12,630 nt of DNA, from positions 133,679 to 146,308 of the forward strand of contig NW_003151260.1 in assembly GCF_000003605.2 (NCBI RefSeq). The letters run 5' to 3'. The position numbers were made by a program, and so were the translations under genes. Origin of the DNA: Saccoglossus kowalevskii (taxonomy: Eukaryota; Hemichordata; Enteropneusta; Harrimaniidae). Below are positions 1-7,328 of this stretch, piece by piece. The notes beneath the pieces were generated by a model. That model saw only the letters and a list, made by a program, of their open reading frames with translations. It was not told the DNA's origin and made no database searches. The first letter of the stretch is position 1, and every line of letters begins with the position of its first letter.

Positions 1-60
1 CATGGAGGTTAGATGCCTCCTATCCCATCTGCTCTCATTGAGCTGATAGTAGTATGTGTG

Positions 61-480
61 TGTGGAGGGTAGAAGCCTCCTATCCCATCTGCTCTCATTG
101 AGCTGATAGTAGTATGTGTGTATGAAGGGTAGATGCCTCGTGTACCATCTCCTCTCGTTGAGCTGATAGTAGTATGTGTGTATGGAGTGTAGATGCCTCC
201 TATCCCATCTGCTCTCATTGAGCTGATAGTAGTATGTGTGTATGAAGGGTAGATGCCTCGTGTACCATCTCCTCTCTTTGAGCTGATAGTAGTATGTGTG
301 TGTGGAGGGTAGAAGCCTCCTATCCCATCTGCTCTCATTGAGCTGATAGTAGTATGTGTGTATGAAGGGTAGATGCCTCGTGTACCATCTCCTCTCGTTG
401 AGCTGATAGTAGTATGTGTGTATGGAGTGTAGATGCCTCCTATCCCATCTGCTCTCATTGAGCTGATAGTAGTTTGTGTG
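61..480. repeat. 240-bp higher-order repeat within the 60-bp array
   Basis: Units at 61, 121 and 181 carry distinct variant sets: 'gtagaagcc', 'cctcgtgtacc' with 'cctctcg', and 'ggagtgtag'. The same variants recur in the same order at 301, 361 and 421. The stretch 61-240 matches 301-480 with one difference I can see ('agtatg' against 'agtttg' near 474). A four-unit block was therefore duplicated recently, after the single units had diverged. Confidence 0.9.
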
Positions 481-792
481 TATGAAGGGTAGATGCCTAC
501 TATACCATCTACTCGCTTTGAGCTGATAGCAGTATGTGTGTATGGAGGGTGGATGCCTCTTATCCCATCTACTCTTTTTGAGCTGATAGTGGTATGTATG
601 TATGTGTGTATGTATGAAGGGTAGATGCCTCCTATCCCATCTACTCTCATTGAGCAGATAGTAGTATGTGTGTACGAGGAGTAGATGCCTCTTATCCCAT
701 CTACTCTCTTTGAGCTGATAGTGGTATGTGTGTATGGAGGTTAGATGCCTCTTATCCCATCTACTCTCTTTGAGCTGATAGTAGTATGTGTG

Positions 793-1032
793 TATGAAGG
801 GTAGATGCCTCCTATACCATCTACTCGCTTTGAGCTGATAGTAGTATGTGTGTATGGAGGGTAGATGCCTCCTATCCCATCTACTCTCATTGAGCTGATA
901 GTAGTATGTGTGTATGAAGGGTAGATGCCTCCTATACCATCTACTCGCTTTGAGCTGATAGTAGTATGTGTGTATGGATGGTAGATACCTCCTATCCCAT
1001 CTACTCTCATTGAGCTGATAGTAGTATGTGTG
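793..1032. repeat. 120-bp dimeric higher-order repeat within the 60-bp array
   Basis: In the right half of the array, units starting 'tatgaagg' with 'cctatacc...actcgcttt' alternate with units starting 'tatgga' with 'cctatccc...actctcatt'. Dimer 793-912 and dimer 913-1032 differ at two positions that I can see. Units at 1033 and 1153 also share variants ('cccgt', 'gcagtatgta'), so the 120-bp rhythm continues in part to about 1220. Confidence 0.8.
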
Positions 1033-1383
1033 TATGAAGGGTAGATGCCTTGTATCCCGTCTACTCTCATTGAGCTGATAGCAGTATGTATGTATGCAGG
1101 GTAGATGCCTCCTATCCCATCTGCTCTCATTGAGCTGGTAGTAGTATGTGTGTATGAAGGGTAGATGCCTTCTATCCCGTCTACTCTCATTGAGCTGATA
1201 GCAGTATGTATGTATGTATGTATGGAGGGTAACTGCCTCCTATCCAATCTACTCTCATTGAGCGGATAGCAGTATGTGTGAATGGAGGGTAGATGCCTTC
1301 TATCCCATCTACACTCATTGAGCTGATAGTAGTATGTGTGTGTGGAGGGTAGATGCCTCCTATCCCATCTACTCTCATTGAGT

Positions 1384-1972
1384 TTAATCAGAGTGTGTGG
1401 GGGTATATGTTACATTTGGATGGTAGATATACATATACCATGCACAGTGGGAACACAACATTTTTTTTTATAATTAGCCCGTTTTATTTTCCATTACAAA
1501 ATAAATACATGTAAATATATGAAAAAATATTATAAATAAAAAACAATTAAAAACACAATAATTAATTTAGTGTAAAGTGTATGAGTATGCTGCCCTCTGT
1601 GGCAATGTAATGGATGCTGTTGAATTGCTGAAGTCTCATTCTCCAAGACTTTACTAATTTCTGTCGTTGGTGACGCAGTTGAGAGTCCGGAGTTTAATCA
1701 TAGATAGTATACTATACTGCCTATGGTTTAATCACAGTCCCTCTATCTGTGATAGATAGAGATAGAAATATTTAAAGGGACTGTGGTTTAATCGATGTTT
1801 GGAGAAAGAAGCAGTCTTTGCCCTGCCTCATTTGCATATTTTATTATTCATGCTTTAAAATGGAGGGGCGTTAACAATAAAGTTCCTAACCATTCTGACT
1901 GCTCTCATTACAAACTATGAAACGAATCATTGACAACAGACCAAAGCCAAGTATTATTATTAAAGGGCGGCA
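1384..1972. other. Gene-free AT-rich interval with short hairpins
   Basis: No coding region is evident. Visible structure: a 9-bp inverted repeat (ggtatatgt 1402-1410, acatatacc 1431-1439), a 12-bp palindrome at 1704-1715, and four copies of 'gtttaatc' at 1382, 1692, 1726 and 1786. The first copy sits exactly where the minisatellite ends. The stretch 1460-1570 is very A/T rich. Confidence 0.6.
1733..1785. repeat. Hairpin with 10-bp perfect arms, flanked by 'ggtttaatc'
   Basis: The arm cacagtccct (1733-1742) is the exact reverse complement of agggactgtg (1776-1785). The 33-base spacer is rich in 'gatag' motifs. 'ggtttaatc' lies against the left arm (1725-1733) and again against the right arm (1785-1793), giving a short inverted-repeat unit with a near-direct duplication at its edges. 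It could be a tiny MITE remnant or chance in AT-rich DNA. Confidence 0.5.
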
Positions 1973-2170
1973 GTCCTGTTCGAAATGGGACTCATAGCGA
2001 CGTATACAACGCGTGTAAAACACATTGTTTATTTACATGAAATTCGAACACGCACTGCGCGACAACCACCGCGCTTTAAGAACGGTGGTTGTTGCACTGG
2101 TTGTTGCATCGCGTCCTGTTCGATATGGGACTCTCAAGGACGTGTGTAAAATACATTGTTTACATCATGA
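1973..2170. repeat. Diverged direct repeat pair with an intervening stem-loop
   Basis: Copy 1 (about 1973-2040) and copy 2 (about 2112-2170) share, in order, 'gtcctgttcga-atgggactc', 'gacgt', 'gtgtaaaa-acattgttta' and 'acat...atga'. Between them is an inverted repeat: acaaccaccg (2062-2071) pairs with cggtggttgt (2083-2092), and the stem can extend outward through a G-U to two more pairs at 2059-2060 and 2094-2095. No function is assigned. A short methionine-initiated frame across copy 2 has no recognisable protein features. Confidence 0.65.
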
Positions 2171-2575
2171 TGAAAGTCAAAACCCCGGTTGTGGTTGCCA
2201 CGCGGGGATAATGTCAGGATGTTCACCCCCGAAAATACAATATTGTGTGTACACATTCTACGATTATACTCCATTGATTTTATGGTGATTTTATTTAGAC
2301 TGCAACCTGAAAATTGTAAAAATTGCTAGCTATGATAAAACGTGAACGAACACAACTACACTTCGTGAGATTATGGAGACAAGATACTGTCACTAAATAC
2401 TGGAAAGTCTTGTTTATTTCGCGGTCACCCGGCTTTCAACATTTATACACTCCTATATTTTATCTTATTGAAGCAAAACACCAAACATCGATTAAAATAA
2501 AGTCATGCTGCACATTTCATGAATATGTGAATTATGTTTAACGGTACCTGATTTTACATTCTACGCGTACCATGT
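2171..2575. other. Gene-free interval
   Basis: Only short open frames occur here, and none has a recognisable domain or membrane pattern. I see no repeats of note in this stretch. Confidence 0.5.
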
Positions 2576-2660
2576 TTTGTGACGTCATTAAAAGGATGTG
2601 GAACTTATGGGCAGAGATCCAAATGATTGCCGCCCCATCCTAGTTTGGATTTGTTTTCCT
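2576..2660 (+). repeat. Dispersed repeat, copy 1, containing TGACGTCA
   Basis: The sequence has a perfect TGACGTCA octamer (2580-2587), then 'gaactta-gggcagagatcc-aatgattgccg' and 'atcctagtttgg'. The same landmarks recur in the same order at about 3290-3395. The shared order across the stretch indicates two diverged copies of one element. The octamer equals the palindromic cAMP-response element, but nothing shows that it is used as one. Confidence 0.65.
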
Positions 2661-3020
2661 TCATATATTTTATTCTAATTCCTTATTACTTTAACTGCTG
2701 GTATTGATCATTTAAGTGTCGGTGATTGCGAAAATAAAATGATTATGACATTTTTCAGTATTTCATTGAAAATAAAAACTGTTTTCTATTATCCCACTCA
2801 AAATATCAAAATACCACCCCAACCACCCACCCCCACACATCCAGTTGTCGAATCATTTCAATATTTGTCATGTAGCAAATGGCTATTCTGTCCAGGGACT
2901 GTGTTCTGTCTTTGTTTTTTAGTCCACCCACAGCCTCTTAATCACGTGATATTTGAGTGATGCGGGACTTTGGTCCGTTATTAGCTACGTTTGTACGTGG
3001 ACAAACTCCTTAAATCAAAA
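2661..3020. other. Gene-free AT-rich interval
   Basis: No convincing gene is seen. A C-rich tract lies at about 2815-2840 and an E-box-like 'tcacgtga' at about 2942. A short plus-strand frame at 2739-2960 looks like random composition. Confidence 0.45.
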
Positions 3021-3112
3021 GGTCAGTGCACTTACAGCATTTATAACTAACATATTTGCTTTGTGTGAAAAGTAGTTCGGTGGCCGTATATTTTTATCTT
3101 GGGTTCTCGAGC
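3021..3112 (+). repeat. Dispersed repeat, left copy of a pair flanking the LINE relic
   Basis: The run 'ggtcagtgcactt-cagca-ttataacta---tattt' followed by 'ctt-gggt' matches about 5690-5780 in the same orientation, with scattered substitutions. The two copies lie either side of the broken LINE, about 2.7 kb apart. Neither contains an obvious reading frame. Confidence 0.65.
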
Positions 3113-3289
3113 TGCAGCATAAAATAAAAACGTGGAATGTCATTTACACTTGTAAACCTTATAAAATGACTCAATAAAATGTTGTTGTTTTTAAAAAAAA
3201 AACAACGTGAAATGTCATGAGTATCTGAGCATGTGGTCACTTACATTATGTTACTTACAAAACCTTATGATTTACAAACTATCATCATG
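3113..3289. repeat. Local degenerate duplication with an A/T hairpin
   Basis: 'aacgtggaatgtcat' near 3129 is echoed by 'aacgtgaaatgtcatg' near 3205. Each is followed by a '-aaaccttat-' motif (near 3155 and 3261). Between the copies, 'gttgttttt' and 'aaaaacaac' (about 3184-3206) can fold on themselves around an A-run. This suggests an old local duplication. Confidence 0.45.
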
Positions 3290-3395
3290 CGTTATGACGT
3301 CACATTGAACTTTTGGCAAAAGATCCCAATGATTCCGGCACGATGACACAGATATCAATGTGATTATAATAAGATCCTAGTATGATTTGGAGATT
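3290..3395 (+). repeat. Dispersed repeat, copy 2, containing TGACGTCA
   Basis: This is the counterpart of 2576-2660. It has TGACGTCA at 3295-3302, then 'ttgaacttttggcaaaagatcccaatgatt-ccg' and, after an extra 25-30 bases, 'gatcctagtatgatttgg'. The core is better preserved than the 3' part. Confidence 0.65.
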
Positions 3396-3666
3396 GGAGT
3401 GCTAGCACACTCCTCATCTACTTGTCAAATTCTGTAACCTGTTCGCTGATATTCATTCGTTTTGTTGGACAGTACGAGTGCACGTGGTTAAACTAGTTAA
3501 TTATAGTTTGGCCAAGACTGTTGGTCACTTAAAAAAAAGTTCAGGAATATTTCGAAATATCCCAGAGATCCATATATTAGGGGCAGATTGTTCTGTATTA
3601 AAAGTGAATATAAAAACACCGAAAAAGAAAAGAAAATTTAATTGAAAATTTCGCAAGTAAATAAAA

Positions 3667-4725
3667 ATGAGTTTAAGGGGAGATTCATTCTGGAAATTAT
3701 TACGAGATTTGGATGATGATAGAAACAGTAATGAAATATATAATTCAATAACTCCAAGTGAGTGGTTAAATTGTTTTAATAAATAGCCAAATCCATCAAC
3801 GGAAGACAATTCTGAACTAAATGCCATGGAGAGAGACATGGATGATAATCAAGATATTAATGGACCAATCCTGCAAAGTGAAATCATAAAAGCAATAAAG
3901 TTATTAAAATATAACAAAGCAACTGCAGAAGATATCATTTCAAATGAAATTCTAAAATACGGTCAACCACACCTCACCAATGCACTGCACTGCACACACT
4001 TTTAATATCGTTTATAACAGCAAAAACTTCCCCAAATCATGACGCTCGTGTTTGATAGTACATGTACCATTTTTTAAATCAGAAAAAAATCAAATCCTTC
4101 AAACTGTAGAGGCATAGCTTTATCAAGCTGTCTGAGGAAATTAAAAGTTTAATTAACAAAAGAATAACATCATACCCAGAAAAAAATAATATCAGTTCCA
4201 AAAAGCATTTGGATTTGGGAGATGTTGTCGCACGTCAGACATTAATTACAATATAACAATAATCTAAATGATCTGACAGGAAAAACCCCAAAACACTATA
4301 TGCTTGTTTCATAGACCTTAAAAGGCATTTGATAGTATGTGGCATGAATGAATGTTTTTAAAATTATTAAAATCTGGCATAACAGGCAATATTTATAAAA
4401 TTATAAAAGACATGTACAGTAAAGTAAACTATAAAGTCAATGTTATTGATGGATTAACAACTGAATTCACATCACATACTGGGGTTAAACAAGAGTGTAA
4501 CTTAAGCCCTACTCTTTTCAATTTGTTTATTATTGACTTACCAGAATTTTTTGATATTGCCACATGTAACCCACCCACGCTGGGAAACAGTAAAGTTGGG
4601 TGCTTCCTCTTTGCAGACGACATTGTCATCCTTTCAGAAACAAAACATGGATTACAAATAATCTCTCCACTTACACAAAACATTGGAAGCTGACTGATAA
4701 TTAATGAGGTTGAAACTGGATTTTC
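3667..4725 (+). pseudogene. Degenerate non-LTR retrotransposon (LINE) reverse transcriptase, N-terminal and RT part
   Basis: The translation matches the pol ORF of non-LTR retrotransposons, which copies element RNA into DNA at a nicked target. From 3667 the frame begins with an 'FWKLLRDL' block, then 'ITPSEW', and a helix-rich stretch ending 'NEILKYG', broken by stops at 3784 and 4003. An 'NCRGIAL' block (4102-4122; the family has N-Y-R-G-I) follows in the same frame. RT motif A is visible as 'FIDLK' (Asp at 4314-4316), then a frameshift into 'AFDSMW' (4325-4342) and a stop at 4349. From 4352 the frame is open for 113 codons, with 'GVKQECNLSP' (usual Gly replaced by Glu at 4493-4495) and the catalytic 'FADD' box at 4610-4621. 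The stops, frameshift and Glu change show a dead copy. Similarity is lost near 4725, where another repeat begins. The family is a non-LTR RT; the clade is not assigned. Confidence 0.9.
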
Positions 4726-4729
4726 CAGG

Positions 4730-5250
4730 ATTTTGAAATTCAAAATGGCCGCAGTCATATTTGGTCAAATCCGTGTGAATATGTAACCCTCCTCACTGTG
4801 TCTTTGTATCTAGTATCATTGAAATCAGTCAAGGCATCACTTAGAAATTTGAATGGACAGACAAAAGCCATGATTAACAATCAAAATGGCTGCCAGTCGG
4901 CCATATTTGATCATTTCAAAAAATTACATCTGCGTGGGTGGTTCCTTTGTCTTTGTACTAGTCTTAACAAAATCGGTCAAGCCATCTCCGAGAATGACGA
5001 TGGACACACAAGGACCGAATTTGCCTGAATTTTGGCATTAAAATGGCCACCAGTCGGTCATATTAGACAGTTTCGGGAAATAAATATACCTAGTACTACA
5101 TGATGTATGGTTGACCACTATGTCTTTGTACCAAGTTTCAAACAAATCGGTCCAGCCATCTCCGAGAAATCACTCCAGACGGCCCGGGACTGACGGATTG
5201 ACGGACTGACGAAGGCGAAACTGCAAGCCCTCTCCCGGTGGGGTTAATGA
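4730..5250 (+). repeat. Interspersed repeat made of three diverged tandem units, lying inside the LINE ORF
   Basis: Three units begin at 4741, 4882 and 5039. Each has a head reading 'aaaatggc-gccagtcggccatatt' and a body reading 'tgtctttgta-c-agt-t...aaatcggtc-agccatctccgagaa'. Spacing is about 141 and 157 bp. Unit 1 is the most diverged. The last unit ends in 'gacggattgacggactgacga' type short repeats and then 'gcaagccctctcccggtggggttaatga', which looks like a defined 3' end. It encodes nothing recognisable. I recall similar sequences as abundant repeats in marine invertebrates but cannot name a family. The exact left boundary (about 4710-4740) is uncertain. Confidence 0.8.
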
Positions 5251-5254
5251 TAAC

Positions 5255-5572
5255 AGAAGGAATAAACTCAGAACGTACAAACATTTCAATTTTTTTTTTA
5301 CAAAATTACGTAATCAAAATAAAGAATGCCGAACTGCGTGAATGTATGTCTGAGCAACCATAAACTAAAAATTGGAACAGGGAGGTATACCAAACCAAAA
5401 ACCTAAATAGGAAAAAGAATTTGCGAATTGTGTTTAAATAATAATATTTGAAGAGGCTAATAGACACAATATAAACTTCGTGGATATGAGTGACTACAAC
5501 ACATTTTTAAAATTAATGGGTGATACAAACCTGAATGTACAAATACCAGTTGCCCAATTAATTAAAAAATAA
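5255..5572 (+). pseudogene. LINE pol C-terminal part, displaced downstream of the inserted repeat
   Basis: This frame-broken stretch reads like the C-terminal end of the same kind of LINE protein. 'RRNKLRTYKHF' comes from 5255, 'SNHKLKIGTGRYTKPK' after a shift near 5330, then 'GKRICELC' (a Cys-x-x-Cys pair of the C-terminal zinc-knuckle-like region) at about 5407-5435. The final block is 'NTFLKLMGDTN...QIPVAQLIKK' ending at a stop at 5570-5572. Several stops (5338, 5404, 5449 and others) and a missing segment after the Cys pair show decay. The roughly 150-200 residues expected between RT motif C and this block are absent, so the region was deleted or replaced where the repeat now sits. That this is the same copy as 3667-4725 is inferred from order, strand and style. 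Confidence 0.75.
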
Positions 5573-5689
5573 CACGAAACTTTCCGGGAAATAGATTTTT
5601 CCCCTTTAATACCTTTTTTAATTCCTTTTCCATGTTTTAATTATTTATATTTTTTTGTATTATTAACGCCATTTTTTTCAATAGTGGTA
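5573..5689. other. Possible LINE 3' untranslated tail, AT-rich
   Basis: After the LINE stop the sequence becomes T-rich with no reading frame and no clear poly(A) or short tandem tail. The element's 3' end cannot be placed. Confidence 0.3.
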
Positions 5690-5780
5690 GGTCGATGCAC
5701 TTTCAGCACTTATAACTAATGTATTTGTCTTTGTTCAGTCATCACATAACGAGTTATACTTTGGGCTTTGGGTCCGACGT
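5690..5780 (+). repeat. Dispersed repeat, right copy of the pair flanking the LINE relic
   Basis: Counterpart of 3021-3112. 'ggtcgatgcactttcagcacttataactaatgtattt' aligns with only scattered changes, then 'ctttgggtccgacg' aligns with the 'cttgggttctcgag' of the left copy. Confidence 0.65.
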
Positions 5781-6495
5781 AATAATACAAACATATAGCG
5801 ATATAATCCAAGTTGTCAATTGTGAACGCTTATGATTTTTTCCGTATTATTGCAAAACTAAAAAGAACGGACAGTCGTCACATTTAATTAATATTACGAT
5901 TAATATTTTACAAACGTCATATACGTCGCATGTGGGACCCATTACAAATACGACTCAGTCCACAGCTTTATACAAATTACAGACACGCTATCCCCTCGCG
6001 CCCTTTGTCAAGTTCTTGTCCAGATTGTATCCTAAATCCGCCTAGAACACTGTTATTTTTTAAATATCGCCGGGGTTGTGGTGGAGAGGACCGGCATTGG
6101 GTGAGCATCAAAAAGCCAGCCTGTTGTGATATGTATACGTCTTAGCAATTATGCCTGTCAATAAACCTGTTATCCATACATCTACCGGTTAACAAATATG
6201 CAGTAGATGCAAGTTCATTTCCAATTTGAGACAGGATGGTATACTAGTATTCGAGACTTGTTTTGTCTGCAATTATTATTATTGTAAATTCAAGGCATTA
6301 GGTCTAATTCAATTCCCGTATCTGTTCATATCACCCTGGAAACCTCTCCAACGATTCATATTTGTTCCACTCGCGTACGGAATGTGAATATAATAGGTAA
6401 CTTAATATAATCATCACGGATTTAAAAAAAAAAACGAACACATTTATGTAGTTTATTTATGTGTTTGAATTCGTGTTACAAACCCAACAGACTAA
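5781..6495. other. Gene-free interval
   Basis: No gene is recognised. A 71-codon frame at 5930-6145 contains scattered Cys and Pro but no motif I know. A small direct repeat 'attaatatt' occurs twice near 5888-5908. The rest is unstructured, AT-rich sequence. Confidence 0.45.
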
Positions 6496-6531
6496 CAGTC
6501 GGGATAACCGACTGGGGGGGGGGGGGGGGGG
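6496..6531. repeat. 7-bp stem-loop running directly into an 18-G homopolymer
   Basis: cagtcgg (6496-6502) pairs with ccgactg (6508-6514) around a 5-base loop. The last G of the right arm is also the first of 18 consecutive Gs (6514-6531). Such a run could form quadruplex-type structure and is prone to length error in sequencing. Confidence 0.8.
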
Positions 6532-7328
6532 CACGACTTGAAACATGAATACAACCAGACAATGTAACAGCCAAATAGTCTGTGAATAACCAATTGTGAT
6601 AGGAATCCGTAAATGGTAAACGTTAGTATTACTGTAACCGTTTAATTTTCAATGCAAGACATTTTCACGATTTCAGGACTATACGGCATTCGTAAAGAAA
6701 ATTGTTTGCGAAAATCGCTGAGACTCAACGTATTATGATTCAAGAGAAAATTTCACAAATTTTCACGATTTTCACAGACCCGCGAAATTCATTTAACTCG
6801 AAATCAAAGCGGTCTACAGTATTCTGTCGATCGCAGCTTCCTTGGCATGCACTTTATGTGTAAACGGGATGATGTACACACCCTCTTATCGTACGACATC
6901 AGAACGCTTGAATGTAATTAGAGGTCAATTTGCTAAAGCGGCGTTGCTATTTATAAATTACACCCGTGATATATTGTACCCTGCAATATATGCTTTACTG
7001 GTACGTTTTTCCGGCTATAATTCTTCTTTATGATTTTATTGAATTATTTTTATTTTTATTTATTTTTAATATACATTCCTCGTCTGGGCGGATTAGCATG
7101 CGTAAAAACTACATCGATCGACAGATACAAGTGCGGGAGGGACGGCGTGACATGTGACAGCTACTGATGTAAATATATGACATTCAGCCGGTGAGTTAGA
7201 GGTCACAATCTAAACACCGGTGAATTTTAGTTGTTCGACCCCGACTCCGACTGTGACTTCGTGTTCGTGTTCACGCCTGATCTGTTTATAGCTGTATTCA
7301 ATTGTTTTCACTTAAAATTCAACCGAAT
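6532..7328 (+). promoter_or_regulatory. 5' flank and probable 5' UTR of the elongase gene
   Basis: No protein is recognisable here. A TATA-like 'tatttataaatta' (TATAAA at 6952-6957) lies about 370 bp before the start codon. 'attttcacgattt' occurs at 6661-6673 and again at 6759-6771 within a run of 'tttcac' motifs (6751-6775). A 5' UTR intron cannot be excluded: 'tgtttatag' near 7282-7290 would be a passable acceptor. The transcription start is not determined. Confidence 0.35.

Larger units (their letters stand above)
1..1383. repeat. 60-bp minisatellite array, about 23 units, cut by the left window edge
   Basis: Tandem units of 60 bp stay in perfect register from 1 to about 596, resume at 613 after a 12-bp expansion, and shift again by 8 bp near 1209-1220. 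Unit starts fall at 1, 61 ... 541, 613 ... 1153, 1221, 1281 and 1341. Each unit has a core reading like 'tagatgcctcctatcccatc', then 'tgagctgatagtagtatg', and ends in a GTGTG/TATG tail. Both length changes lie in that tail, as expected from slippage of a microsatellite nested in the minisatellite. The minus strand is open over long stretches because 60 is a multiple of three. Stops at 9-11 and 741-743, plus the 8-bp shift, argue against a real protein. The array stops abruptly at about 1383. Confidence 0.97.

Noticed and set aside
9-1378. Long minus-strand open frames encoding a 20-residue repeat (RVDGIGGIYPSYTHTTISS-like)
   Set aside because: The 60-bp period is divisible by three, so one stop-free unit gives a long frame automatically. 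Stops at 9-11 and 741-743, the 8-bp frame change near 1209-1220, and lack of flanking gene structure argue against a protein.
1973-2115. 'gttcgaaat' and 'gttcgatat' as the B box of a tRNA-derived SINE
   Set aside because: The match to GGTTCGANNCC is partial and no A box lies at the proper distance upstream.
2025-2288. 87-codon plus-strand frame over the direct repeat
   Set aside because: It overlaps the repeat and stem-loop unit, would rely on a TTG start for its full length, and shows no recognisable features.
3525-3839. 104-codon minus-strand frame with hydrophobic stretches
   Set aside because: It covers the start of the LINE relic in antisense; the hydrophobicity comes from complementing A-rich lysine/asparagine codons.
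4429-4758. Minus-strand 109-codon frame
   Set aside because: It is the antisense shadow of the LINE reverse-transcriptase segment, which has the recognisable RT motifs on the plus strand.
4700-5252. Shared 'taatga' at about 4701-4707 and 5245-5250 as a target-site duplication of the inserted repeat
   Set aside because: Six AT-rich bases match by chance too easily, and the left boundary of the repeat is not fixed.
5930-6145. 71-codon plus-strand frame with several cysteines
   Set aside because: No known motif, no domain pattern and no supporting context; the length is within chance.
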